Below are positions 33,018-44,276 of a stretch of 64,000 bases of DNA, piece by piece. The first letter of the stretch is position 1. Every line of letters starts with the position of its first letter. Below the pieces are notes generated by a model, which was given only the letters and a program-made list of their open reading frames with translations, was not told the DNA's origin and searched no databases. The translations under genes were made by a program, and so were the position numbers. Origin of the DNA: Tetragonia tetragonoides (taxonomy: Eukaryota; Streptophyta; Magnoliopsida; Caryophyllales; Aizoaceae); the NCBI GenBank assembly GCA_038025085.1, contig CM076140.1, positions 14,962,001-15,026,000 of the forward strand, written 5' to 3'.

Positions 33018-35810
33018 ATGTCCAGAATTGGTAGGAGTAAAGATCCCGGTCCTAGGGAGTGGGAGAGGGACGAGTCCAGCAAGAGGTTAGTCCGCAAGTT
33101 GTCGTTCGAACCTTCACCACAAGCACAGTTCGTGGGCCCCATTTGGCTCAATTACCTTCGCACACCGTCATTGTCACCTCGAGCCTCACCACCTAGTTCA
33201 CCTATGTCCGATATGTCTGGAGAAGTTGAAAAAACCGTTGACCAAAAGATGGACAACCTTTTAGCCCAAATGGTCGCTATGAATGCTAGATTCACTGATA
33301 TGGAAGCCCGTGTCGCTAAGTTGGATCCCCCTACTAGGGATGATGATGAGCCCGAGCCCGATGAGGAAATGACCGAACCCTCCACTAAAGAGGTCCAAGA
33401 ACTCCAAGCCAAACTGAACAGGCTTGAATCTGTCCTTAGCAAAAGTAGTGTATTTAACGACATGATCCTCAATTCTGAAGGCTATGCTCCCCACATCAAG
33501 GGAAAATTACCCACTAAATTTTCCATGCCTGAAGTTCCCACTTTCAAAGGAATCGATGATCCACAAGATCATATTAGAGCTTTCACTACTGCATTGGGCC
33601 TTAGAGGCGTTGAACAAGAGTCGTATGTTCACCTCTTTCCCCAAACTTTGGATCCTGCTGTCAAGGATATACTCCCCATTGCTGACAGGCGTCCAAAAAG
33701 GTATACTCCCCTCGGAATGCCTTATGCCAAGGCCTTAGACAAATTGATAAAAGGAGACTATCTACATCCGAGTGGGCCTACTCCCGATCCACCTGTAGAG
33801 AAAAGATCACCGTATTGGAACGAGTCTGCATTCTGCAAATACCATAGGGGGCGTGGACATGATACTGAAAAGTGTTACACTCTCTAGGATAAAATCCAAG
33901 ATTTGTTCGATAATGGCACTATACCATTGCCTAAAGATGCGCCGCCACCCAGCAACAACAATAATCCTCTCGGGAATTCTTTTGCCATTGACATAGAAGA
34001 AGGGTTTGATCCCTCCTATCTAATCACTCCTATTGGGCAGGCCATACCACCTTACCCAAGCCCAAGGCTCACGCTGGACGTTTGCGGCCTGTGGGATAGT
34101 GATGAGGAAGATAATGGGTCACATACTGATCTAGAAGACGTGCTGACTCCTCAAGTCCATGACATTGCCAATGGCAAGGCTTGATATGACATCTCCGATG
34201 ATGAGAAAGAAGAGGATGATAAAGCCCTCAACTACCTCAGAAGATCAGGACGCCAGTTCAGGCCCGAAAACATCTATATGGATCCATCCCAAATCCAACC
34301 CGTAGAGCCTGTAACAATCCCCAATAGGGATTCGGCCCAAAGAGAAATGGCAAAAGAGGACGATGGGACCAACATCCTCAAACAACTACAAAGAACAAAA
34401 GCTAATATATCCAGCTGGCAACTGTTGACCACTTCTATCACTCATAGAAGGGCAGTGCTAGAAGCCTTGAATGCAACCACCATTTCTCCAAATGCCACTC
34501 CTGAAGAGGTAGTCAACCTCCTGGTTCAAGGAAAGTCATTCACACCCGTCACTTTTTCTGATAAAGACCTTCCATCTGAAGGTATTCACCACAACAAAGC
34601 CCTTTATCTGACCGTAATCTGTCAACAAAAACAGGTCCATATGACTTTATTGGACAATGGCTCAGCTGTAAATGTGTGCCCCTTGAGGACTGCTGAACAC
34701 CTCAAAATAGATTGCAACAACCTCGCGCATTCCGCACAAGGGCTAAGGGCTTATGATAATTCCAAGAGGAATGTATTGGGTACTTTCTCCATGAATATCA
34801 ATATTGGGCCCATCGAGAAAATGGTTCAGTTCCATGTAATTGACATTCCAGCCACCTTCAACCTACTCTTAGAAAGGCCCTGGTTACAAAGGCTAAATGC
34901 TGTAGCCTCAACCCTGCATCAAAAGGTAAAGCTATCATTGGCAGGATCCACCTTGGAAGTCTGCGCTGACACTATGGTAGCCCGGATTGAGAAAGCTTCA
35001 ATCCTAAAGATAGAGCATAATGAACAAGACGAGGAGTTATGGGGCTTCGAGAAGATAGCTTTCATAGAAACAATAGAGCCCACACTCAATGTGAATGCTT
35101 TACTCAGAAAACAAGGCCACTTTCCAGGCACCACTTTGGGCCCTCATCCCAAGGTAGCTCAAATCAGCTGGAATACCAAGATCAAAAATGATCTATTTGG
35201 GTTGGGCTACAGGCCCACAAGGCAAGAAGTTAGAGCCTACATAACCAAGGAAATGGCTAAGAAAAGAGCCCGCGCAGCCAACAAACCTGTTCCATACAAC
35301 ATGGATCCTTATCCCCTTACCCTCAATGGACAATTTCTTCAAGAAGGCGACCCATATCCTTACTATGGATTCCCTGAACCGTACACAATTAACGGGATCC
35401 TAATCCCAGGCTTTGAATCATTCCAAGACTGCTTCACCATGAGCGAAGACACACCTGTACCTCCTAATTAGGACCGATCCACCAAAGATTGGGCTAATGA
35501 CATGGTACCCAACGATTTCGGGCTACTATTTGGCGAAGAACGTCGCCAATACGACGAGACAACAACCAAACTTCCCCTTACTGTGCTTTTTAATGAAGGT
35601 TTCGACCCGTCCAAGCTGATCGCCCCAATCGGGCCCGACCGCACCACCTGGAAGCACGAGACAAAGTGGACTCCAGTCAAGGGAGCCAAGTACAAGTTCA
35701 CGATTGGCAACGGTCCTACAGAGGGTCCCATTTCTGATTCTGAGTCTGATTCCGAGTCTAAGTCTGATTCTGAGTCTGTTATCCTAGAAGAGTCGGGTAG
35801 TCCACCCTAG
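33018..35810 (+). pseudogene. Tat gag and protease, with nonsense codons and gag deletion
   Basis: One frame from ATG 33018. The N-terminal part is acidic (DDDEPEPDEEMTEPSTKEVQ) and predicted coiled. A conserved gag start (KLPTKFSMPEVPTFKGIDDP) follows, but soon after VHLFPQTLDPA it jumps to VKDILPIADRRPKRY, so the central gag core of roughly 150-200 residues is missing. The zinc knuckle is reduced to CKYHRGRGHDTEKC. TAG at 33885, TGA at 34182, TAG at 35469 and TAG at 35808 break an otherwise continuous frame. The protease is around 34600-34900, with active site LLDNGSAVNV, then NLLLERPWLQRL. Gag would form the virus-like particle; this copy would need gag from another element. Confidence 0.85.
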
Positions 35811-35858
35811 TCTATTCCTACTATTACTAAGGTCCTTAGTGATGACCTCATTGATGTA

Positions 35859-37604
35859 TTGTCCGCTTCTATTAATATTATGAGTGTCGATTTTGCTTAC
35901 TCGGATTGCCTCATTGCTAATAATTCAGAGGATACAACGGAATTGCCAAAAGAAGTCATCAAAGCATTAATCGAACATGAACAAAAGACTTTAATAGTCA
36001 AAGGAACAGAGACAATAAATATTGCAGCTAACGACGAGCCTCGCCACGTGCAAATAGGCTTGTCTTTAACATCTAATGAACGCGAACAATTCATAACACT
36101 CCTAAAGAATTATACGGATGTTTTCGCCTGGTCCTACAAGGACATGCCAGGCATAGACCGCAACATTGCCCAGCATACTATCCTACTAAAGCCCGACTGC
36201 AAACCAGTCAAACAAAAGTTGAGAAGAATGAAATCAGAATGGGCCCTTAAGATCAAAGAGGAGGTCCAAAAACAGCTAGATGCAGGCTTCATAAGAGTGG
36301 CCAATTACCCCGATTGGGTAGCCAACATCGTCCCAGTCCCAAAAAAGGACGGACGGGTACGAATGTGTGTAGATTTTAAGGACTTGAACAAAGCAAGCCC
36401 GAAAGATGACTTTCCCTTACCCCACATAGACGTCCTAGTAGATAATACTGCCGGACACACCCTCCTATCTTTTATGGACGGGTACGCAGGATATAACCAG
36501 GTCTTGATGGCCAAAGAGGATGAAGAGAAAACCACTTTCATCACACAATGGGGTACTTATTGCTATACAGTAATGCCATTTGGGCTTAAGAATACAGGAG
36601 CCACATATCAAAGGACCGCTACAACCTTGCTCCACGATATGATGCATAAGGAGGCTGAAGTTTATGTAGATGATATGATCATAAAATCCAAAGACAGAGA
36701 AGGGCGTGTACTCTCACTTCAGAAGTTCTTTGACAGGCTTAGGAAGTACAATATGAGGCTTAATCCCAAGAAGTGCGCATTCGGAGTCACATCCGACAAA
36801 CTTCTAGGATTTGTCATAAGCACCAGAGGAATAGAAATTGATCCATCCAAGATCAAAGCCATAATAGACATGCCACCTCCAAAAACAGAAAAGGAAATAA
36901 AAGGCTTTTTAGGGAGAATCCAATACATTAGCAGGTTCATCTCCAAATTAACTATCACTTGTGAGCCCATATTCGAGAAACTCAAAAAAGAGGTAAAGAC
37001 GGAATGGGACGAGCAATGCCAAAAGGCCTTTGACAAAATTAAGGCCTACTTATCCAAACCACCTGTTGTAGTACCGCCCATTCTAGGCATGCCTCTAATC
37101 CTCTACCTTACAGTCACAGAAACGTCAATGGGAGCCATGCTGGCCCAAGAAATAGACAAGGAAGAGAAAGCTATATACTATGTGAGCAAGAAGTTTCTGG
37201 AGTACGAAACCCGCTATTCGTCCCTAGAAAAGACATGCCTAGCTTTGGTAGCAACTACTAAAAAGCTGCGACATTACATGCTCCAGCACACGATCCACAT
37301 AAGATCAAGAGAAAATCCTTCGAAATACATATTCGAAAAGCTCATACTAAATGGTAGAATAGCAAGGTGGACCGTTCTCCTCTCAGAATTCGACCTTAAA
37401 TTTGAACATCAAAAAGCCATAAAAGGGCATGTTATCTCGGAATACTTGGCTGACCAAGCTATAAACGAACCTGATCGCAAGGATGAGTTATCATTTCCCA
37501 GACGAAGGGGTTATGACCTTAGATACCGAGACTTGGCAACTATATTTCGATGGAGCATCCAACCAAAAGGGTTTTGGAGTAGGAGTACTGATAGTATCCC
37601 TTGA
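35859..37604 (+). pseudogene. Tat reverse transcriptase and first RNase H
   Basis: Same frame as gag. RT motifs in order: FAWSYKDMPGID, QKLRRMKSEWALKIKEEV, ANIVPVPKKDGRVRMCVDFK, DLNKASPKDDFPLPHID, SFMDGYAGYNQV, MPFGLKNTGATYQR and YVDDMIIKSK (catalytic YVDD at about 36663). The first RNase H follows (LYLTVTETSMGAMLAQE, YYVSKKFLEYETRYSSLEK); its first catalytic aspartate position reads T (LTVTETS), as is common in Tat elements whose ancestral RNase H is degenerate. At about 37496 a one-base shift moves the rest of pol into the next frame. Confidence 0.9.
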
Positions 37605-39261
37605 GGGTGCACATACACCTATTTCAGTCAAATTGGACCACGAAGTCACTAATAAAGGCGCAGAATACGAAGCTTGCATAATAGGACTGCAATCCGCCAT
37701 AAGCCTTGGCATTAAGACGCTTCGAGTCTATGGGGACTTGTCACTCATAACTAACCAAATTTCCAAAGTATGGAAGGTTAAAAGTGAATCCTTGGCACTC
37801 TACCAAGAATACTTAGACAAGATCATAGTGTATTTCAATCAAATACAATTTACATACCTTCCACGAGAAGATAACCAATTTGCAAACGCCTTGGCTAAAT
37901 TAGCAAGCATGATCAACATACCCGAAACTATTCGGATGATGCCCATCTGTGTACAAAGAAGATCCGAGCCTTCATATTGCGACACCTTGGAAGTGTTTCA
38001 CTATGAAGAAGATGAGTGGTACACCGATATAAAGAATCTACTCATTTACTAGCTCTACCCTCCTGATTCTAGCCCTAGAGCCCAAAAGGCACTCAGAAGA
38101 CTTGCAGCCCAATTCGTAGAGGTACAAGGTCAAATATACAAGAAAAGTCCAAACGGAGTCAATCTCCTGTGCCTAGGCATTGAAACGGCCCATAAGGTCT
38201 TAAGGGAAGTACACGCAGGAGTTTGTGGACCGCACATGAACGATATAATGTTATCCAGGAAAATAATAAGGCTTGGGTATTATTGGACAACGATGGAGAA
38301 GGATTGTTGTGAATTTGTCAAAAGGTGCATACAATGTCAAACACATGCAAATCTACAACATTTACCACCAAGCCCACTATATACCTTCATCTCACCTTGG
38401 CCTTTCTCGGCTTGGGGAATCGACATCATCGGCAAAATAACCCCAACAGGAAAAGGGGGCCACGAATATATCCTGGTCGCAATCGACTATTTCACCAAGT
38501 GGGTCGAAGCGCAATTGCATGCAAAGCTCAAAGCAAAGCATGTGGTTAAGTTCATTAAGAATAACATAATAGCTAGATATGGAGTTCCCCAAGAAATCAT
38601 CAGTGATAATGGGTCACACTTCATGAAAGGGGTAATTGAGCTTTTAACCCAGTTTAAGATCCAGCATCGAAAGTCGTCTCCCTACAGACCACAAACAAAC
38701 GGCGCAGTGGAGGCAGCTAACAAGAACATCAAGAAAATCATTGAAAGGATGACCGAAAATCATCATGACTGGCCTGATAAGTTGCCATTCGCACTTTGGG
38801 GTTACAGGACATCGGTCCGTGCATCGACGGGAGTAACACCATACTCCCTGGTGTACAGAATGGAAGCTGTATTGCCGATTGAGTTAGAGGTCCCATCTCT
38901 ACGGATCATTTTAGAAAGTCAAATTCCAGAAGTGGACTGGGTCCAAGCCTGCTATGACCAATTAGTGTTGCTAGATGAGAAAAGGTTGCAAGCCTTGCAC
39001 AACGTAAGAGTCTATCAAAAGAGACTAACTAGGCACTTTAACCAAAGGCTCAAAACGAGGGACCTTAAAGTTGGAGATTTAGTACTTAAAGAAGTAAGAG
39101 CCAATGTCACTGACCCAAGAGGCAAATTTCGACCCAACTGGTCAGGCCCATTCATCATCACAAAGATCTTAACGGGTGGCGCCGCAAGATTAGCGGATTT
39201 AGACGGGATTGAATTCAGTCAATGGATAAACATGGATCAATTAAAGAGGTTCTATGCTTAG
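37483..39261 (+). pseudogene. Tat archaeal-type RNase H and integrase
   Basis: After the frameshift, a second RNase H of archaeal type: WQLYFDGASNQKGFGVGVLI (D), then NKGAEYEACIIGLQSA (E), RVYGDLSLITNQI (D) and YLPREDNQFANALAKLA (final acidic residue). A TAG at about 38050 interrupts. The integrase keeps its zinc-binding HHCC (HAGVCGPHM ... CIQCQTH), the catalytic core with GIDIIG, ISDNGSHF and YRPQTNGAVEAANKNIK (D, D, E), and a C-terminal GPF...L..LDG module, stopping at 39261. No chromodomain. Integrase inserts the cDNA copy. The second RNase H is the diagnostic Tat feature. Confidence 0.9.
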
Positions 39262-39313
39262 GCAAGACACTCAACATAGCACTTTCGAGAGGCCCATACA
39301 AGGCTAACGAATC

Positions 39314-39352
<39 letters not shown>

Positions 39353-39693
39353 ATTTAATGTTAAACAAAAAACGGATAAGAACTACGAGCGGTCTGATTC
39401 CCCTAAAAGGATACATAGGACAACCCAATTGCAATTGTGTCCGGCCCCTTCATCAAATTCGCATTCAAAAGTTGTTAAAAGTTGTGCACATAATAAACAC
39501 AAGGTTGCAATATTAAAATGAGTATGTCTCTATAAATAAATAATAAAGTCCATTACAAGACTTGGCAATTCCTAAATAACAATAAAAACTAAACTAAGTT
39601 TAAATCTAAGGGGCACATCACCCTTATTGAATTTAAAGCAAGTAAAAGGCAATCCTAAGCTAGACATGCTCCAAAAGAGTATTTCCTAATAGA
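39262..39693 (+). other. Spacer after pol with a 35-bp A-run
   Basis: Separates the integrase stop from the 3' end of the antisense gene B. Contains 35 consecutive A residues at 39315-39349. A plus frame through it codes only lysines and is not a gene. Confidence 0.7.
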
Positions 39694-41255
39694 CTACTCC
39701 GTAGCTTCGGTAGTAGGGACTGCATCCTCCATGGGCTCATCAACCTTCGGGCCTTCCACTTCACGTTCCTTGGGAGCCCATCTCTCTCGAACCAGAGGCT
39801 CTTCTTCTTTTTCAACCTCCACTAGAGGAACACTCGAAAAGGCTTCATGATCTTTGGCCCGAATTTGGGGCTTCTCCTCCGGTTTAGTAGTAATCTTGGC
39901 TAAAGCTTTCTTGGCCTTCTGGTTGAGGACACTTTTCACATGCTTAATTCCCTTTTGCTTACCCTTCCCTTTAGGATCATTAGGGTTAGAAAGCCTCAGG
40001 GTAGCCTTGACCGATTGGGCCTTAAGATCGTCTTGTTCGGATTTCCTGCATGCACGACGACCTTCCGCAGTCTTACAATCCATCCACGCTTCATAAGCCG
40101 AAGATATGGCCGTTGGGCCCTTGATATGAGGAATAGTCCACTTAGGGCGACGATCCCATGCACACTCCCAAGATCTCACCATACTAATAGTCAAAGCCCG
40201 AGTAGCGGGAGCAACACTATCCTTCTGTGGGATAATCTAGCATTTCCCATATTGTCGCATGATACGGCTAGGAAATATGTAAGTCAAGTTTTGAAGACCA
40301 ATGATTTGATAATATCATGTCTCCTTGCTGCATCCGATTGCGGATTTTAGGTCCCACCACTTAATAGTCCATCTTAGCAAAGGGAAAGCTTTAAGGTATC
40401 CACGCCATTCATCAATGGTGGATTCATAATAAAGCCTTCGGCGAGCGGGAAATTGCTTTGGTTGATACTTGAGCGCATTAGCCGGCCTCTCAATGAAGCG
40501 CATATGCTCCAAGAGCCATATCTACAATGAAGAAAACAAATACAAAAAAAAAACATATAAAGTTAGGTATCCATTAAAGATTCAAACTTTATAAAATTAT
40601 TCAAAGCAATTATTCAAGCACTCACTTGAAGGAGAAGAGGGCTTCCGGTCCATCCAGCAGGCGATGGCTCTTGTTTCTTGCGGTCCAAGCAAATTAAAGT
40701 TTCACCAAGAACAAGAGACATAGGGGTAAAATCGTTTTGAATTTGCTCAACAATTCTAAGCATACAAGTTTTACCATTATTACCTCCACCAACAAAGAGG
40801 TACCTAAATAAGAGACATAAGATAAAAGCACGTCTATAATATGTCTCATTGTGATCACCCCTTACCTTGGGGAAAAAGATATCAATCACACCATTGAGGT
40901 CTAGCTCGTCGGTCCTAGCCACAGAGGAGGCTTGTATTGGTGATAGGCCAAGATACCTTTTATAGTAACCTTCAAGGTTGGCCCCGAGCCATGGAGTAGC
41001 AGGAGCTTGATCATGAGGGAACCCAAGTATGCCGGCAAATTCTTCGGGAAGAGGACACAATTCATTATACCCGAACCTAAAAACATGGAGTTTGTCATCC
41101 CAAAATTCAACGGCAGCCTCGAAAAGGTTCCAAACAATTTGAAGAACTTGCTTCAAGTGGAAGAGAGCATTCAAGTGGAAGGGCACAAGTCTCATCCTCT
41201 CTTCAGGGGTCATAGATTGCAACCACTTATCAAACTTAACCTCAAAACTTGTCAT
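39694..41255 (-). pseudogene. Antisense gene B: DUF7745/PMD-like protein, two exons
   Basis: Exon 1, 41255-40626, is 210 codons from ATG (MTSFEVKFDKWLQSM) to a donor (CTTCAA|GTGAGT). It holds VWNLFEAAVEFWDDKLHVFR, LCPLPEEFAGILGF and AFILCLLFRYLFVGGGN, a pattern like the DUF7745/plant-mobile-domain group. Intron 40625-40522 ends CATTGTAG. Exon 2, 40521-39694, reads IWLLEHMRFIERPANALKYQ, then PSRIMRQYGK, IPHIKGPTAISSAYEAWMDC and a long K/E-rich tail ending TTEATE. Two stops lie in exon 2 (TGA after CSKET, TAG after GKC). Opposite in orientation to gag-pol. A TATA box and GC-rich block lie upstream. Antisense ORFs are known in Tat elements, and the function is unknown; PMD proteins elsewhere act in silencing (established for MAIL1/MAIN), which makes a counter-silencing role possible but unproven. 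Confidence 0.7.
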
Positions 41256-41353
41256 GGCTGAAATCTAAATTAATTGGGGGTTTCTCTCTCTCAAAAGCTC
41301 TCTATTGCTTGTAAATTATGAAGGTGATGTCCCAAAATCGGACTAACCCAAGG

Positions 41354-41361
41354 CTTATATA
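41354..41361 (-). promoter_or_regulatory. TATA box of antisense gene B
   Basis: The minus strand reads CCCTATATAAGCC, about 100 bp upstream of the gene B ATG at 41255 and just downstream of the GC-rich block at 41400-41582. Confidence 0.6.
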
Positions 41362-41399
41362 GGGCTCGCACGAAAAAAGACAAAAATAAGGCAACCCGT

Positions 41400-41582
41400 C
41401 GAAAAAAGGGCTTCAGCGGCCCTTGGGACAGCCGCCGAAGGCTCGGCGGCCATGATACAGCAGCAGCGGCCCAGACGCTGAACCACAACGCCCAGCCGTT
41501 GAGTCTGGCGGCCCCTCTTTTGACCCCCGCTCCTTCGCGTCAGCCGCTGAGTACCTCCCTTCGGTCGCCGAGCTGTTTTTTC
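41400..41582 (-). promoter_or_regulatory. GC-rich block upstream of antisense gene B
   Basis: On the minus strand it begins CGAAAAAACAGCTCGGCG and contains GGGCCGCC, ACGGCTGGGC, GGGCCGCTG and GGCCGCTGAAGCC. The same opening words and GGCCGCTG motifs occur in the block before gene A and, in composition, in the LTR. Confidence 0.5.
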
Positions 41583-41872
41583 GAGACAGCCCTCTTCTAC
41601 CCGGTTTTGGACACTTTCCTTAACCGTTTTGGACTCAAATTTGGCTCAGTTTCCTATTTCTTCTATTACTACTATTTTCTATTATTTTCTTAATTATTTA
41701 TAGGAACTCCACAATTTCCTTATTTCTTATTTGGATGATTATCATCTTTTCTTTTATTAATCCTTTTTATACTTATTAATCTTATTTCATTTTTTGCATC
41801 CCTTTCTTTTTTCCTTTTTTTTAGGGGGGATAGGGTACACCCAATTTTAACTTTTTGGCTGTACCATTTTTG
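41583..41872. other. AT-rich spacer between antisense genes A and B
   Basis: T- and CTT-rich on the plus strand, with no coding sequence. It holds the likely 3' UTR of gene A. Confidence 0.6.
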
Positions 41873-43136
41873 CTACATGGCTATTACTTGCACTTTCTGC
41901 TTGACTACCTGTGCATTTGCATTAGCCTAATTATATGCAGGGACCAATAAAGGAGGGTTCTTAAATCATGCAAATTGCCAAAACGGATACAAAAAGCAAA
42001 ACGTACCTGCAAGGTCTTCCAGAAACGGCACAAGATCACGGGAGGAAGAGTCGACTGCTTGTATCCCTCATCATTCACGCGGCAAGCAAACCGCATGCAC
42101 CTCAAGAGGTTGGCGTAGCCCGGCAACCCCCAGTTGTACTCTCTCATCCTCTCCCAATCCAACAAGCTAGGGAGGTAAATAGCATGGATACGCTCCCCCT
42201 TGTCACCAAAGATAGTAGTGGCAAGGAGGTAGGCGATGAACATCCTCGCCTTCTGCTCCACGAGGTGTTTCTTTTGTACCCCGCGTCAGTCAAAGCGGCA
42301 TAGAGCTCGCTATAGGGACGATAATGGTGACCCAGGTGTTCCCCCAAAGGCCAAACAACTCCACCATCTCTGTCTTACATTTCCAGATGGAAACGTCATA
42401 GACAATGGGCGTACCCACGCAACGTACCCCAGTCAGCATAGCAAACTCCGATGGAGTGATCATCATCTCCCCATTAGGGAAATGGAACGTGTTGGTAGTA
42501 TCCCAAAAACGCTCCAAAGACAAGCGGACAATGCACCTCTTGACTCACTCAACCGAGTCCGCCGCTTTCAAAAGGGGTCCAAACCCCGCACCCAAAACCG
42601 CACTCTGCACCTCTTTAGGCAAGACCTTAAAAAGTCTCACCGCAGAGCCATAATTACCATGGGGCTTCAAATTTCCATCGGGTTCCTATGATCAAAATTG
42701 CAACCCCCTTAGGTTCACATTTCACACAAATGTTCAATCCTAGGCATGTTTCTAAGTTCGTTCAAGCCGTGCAAGATCACATGCGCTACAAACTTGACAA
42801 TTGCATACATTTCCTACGCAAATTCTACTCAACGCAAAGCATATAAACCAAAATTAAATGCATATAACTATGAATTCAAAGTTTGAGGCTTACCACAAAC
42901 TTGGAAGCACGGGAGCTCAAGTGAGTCTCCGGTCGTAAAAGCAACTCCGATCGATCCCAAATGATGTCGGGCATCCTATCCGATCGCGTGTATCTATCTT
43001 GAGGAAAAGCCACATTAGGCTTCCTCTTTGAAGGCTTCACATGGGAAGGAAAAGCCTTGGTGAAGATATCAATTTCTTCAACATCCTCCCGGACCTCGGT
43101 CCTCCTACTCCTCTTCCTTGCCAATTTAAGAGCCAT
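41873..43136 (-). pseudogene. Antisense gene A: plant-mobile-domain-like protein, three exons
   Basis: Exon 1, 43136-42894, is 81 codons: a basic start MALKLARKRSRRTEV, then DIFTKAFPSHVKPSKRK, ending SSRASKFV at a GTAAGC donor. Exon 2, 42685-42007 (TCATAG|GAACCC to TTGCAG|GTACGT), has LERFWDTTNTFHFPNGEMMI, TPSEFAMLTGVRCVGTPIVY, then after a frameshift MFIAYLLATTIFGDKGERIH and YLPSLLDWERMREYNWGLPG. These match the plant mobile domain (W..T.TF....GEM..T..D...LTG; then AYLL...IF; YL..L.D......Y.WG). Exon 3, 41908-41873, gives 11 residues and TAG. There is one TGA in exon 2 before FWDTT, and one frameshift. Intron phases are all 0, and exon 1 is intact. It is transcribed opposite to pol. Confidence 0.7.
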
Positions 43137-43449
43137 GGAGAAGTATTAGCAAAAGCAAACAAGCAAAAGCAAACAAGCAAAATGGAGAAATTGGGATTTT
43201 TCTCTCTCCAAGGGTTTCAAAAACCCACTCTCAAATTCACCCCAAATTTGTGAGAAATCACAAACAAACTTCAAATTGTGTAAAGATTATGCAAAATCAA
43301 GCAAATGCAAACAAAAGAAGCAAATTTGAGCAATTTTGAGCAAGAAATGAAGGTTGGGCAACAATGGAGGTAGAGAGAGAGAGTCTCCAATTTTTGCGGA
43401 AGAAATGACCCAAAAATTCGGCTCCCCCACAAAATACCCGATTTTTCGC

Positions 43450-43622
43450 CTCTGAACCGGCCCAACGGCCCGGTTCAGGGCCGCCCAGGCTCAGCGGCCC
43501 AGCCGCTGGCCCCGGCGGCCCCTCTAGCAGCCTTCGCACGGCCATAAGAGCCGCCGAGCGAGCCCGTAAAGGCCGCCCAGCGCTCGACGACCCTGCGCGT
43601 GGCCGCCGAACCAGTTTTTTCG
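43450..43622 (-). promoter_or_regulatory. GC-rich block upstream of antisense gene A
   Basis: On the minus strand it begins CGAAAAAACTGGTTCGGCGG and contains GGCGGCC, CCAGCGGCTGGGCCGCTGAG and GGGCCGTTGGGCCGGTTCAG. The opening matches the block before gene B, and GGGCCGGTT and GGCCGCTG words also occur in the LTR block. About 310 bp upstream of the gene A ATG; only a weak TATTTT is seen in between. Confidence 0.5.
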
Positions 43623-43870
43623 TTTGCACCTCATGGGGCGGGCCAACAAATTCAATTTCAGCGCGGGATTGCATTTCTCGACCGTTGGAAGTCCAGGAGG
43701 TTCGGGCATGTCACCCAAAATGACTCTTTCGCCCCCACAGCTTGGTTTCCTATCCTAGGGACCCGGTATTATCTATTTTTGCAGGTGCAAGCCTTACATC
43801 TAATCTTTTACAGGCTCAGGCACTTTATTATATTTTGCAGGTACAATTTTCCAAAAACACAGGCATCACT

Positions 43871-44134
43871 GAAGCAGAGCAACACAACGCTCTTTGACGT
43901 TGAGGCTATTAAAATTAGCGTCACGTTGGCACCCTTGAAGTAGAGCAACACAACGCTCTTTGACGATGAGGCTATTAAAATTAGCGTCATGTTGGCACCC
44001 TTGAAGTAGAGCAACACAACGCTCTTTGACGTTGAGGCTATTAAAATTAGCGTCATGTTAGCACCCGCAAAGCAGAGCAACGCAACGCTCTTTGACGACG
44101 AAGCTATTAAAATTAGCATCGCGTTGGCAAAAAC
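43871..44134. repeat. 66-bp tandem repeat, four copies, next to the 3' LTR
   Basis: AGAGCAACACAACGCTCTTT recurs at 66-bp intervals from 43876 (43942, 44008, 44074) with mismatches mainly in the last copy. 66 is a multiple of three, so the minus strand shows a four-fold 22-residue repeat, but it has no start context and lies in the element's 3' UTR. Tandem repeats at this position are common in Tat elements. Confidence 0.95.
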
Positions 44135-44276
44135 AAAGCAGGTAACCTGACCACAGGCGGTCAGGAGTCCATCTTTCCTTTCTTTCTAACATAAAGCATT
44201 TTCAAAAAACATTGCAGGCATTTTAAGCAAACACTTTGACCTTCGCTTTTACAAGCTCGGCCAAAGTGGGGGTTTC
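44135..44276 (+). other. 3' UTR end and polypurine tract of the Tat element
   Basis: Ends CCAAAGTGGGGGTTTC directly before the 3' LTR start TGTAGACACCC. The AAAGTGGGGG stretch is the likely plus-strand primer. Confidence 0.65.

Noticed and set aside
39222..39521. Lysine-rich ORF after the Tat integrase
   Set aside because: Produced by a 35-bp A-run.
43808..44119. Minus ORF with a four-fold 22-residue repeat
   Set aside because: Explained by the 66-bp tandem repeat; no start or promoter context.
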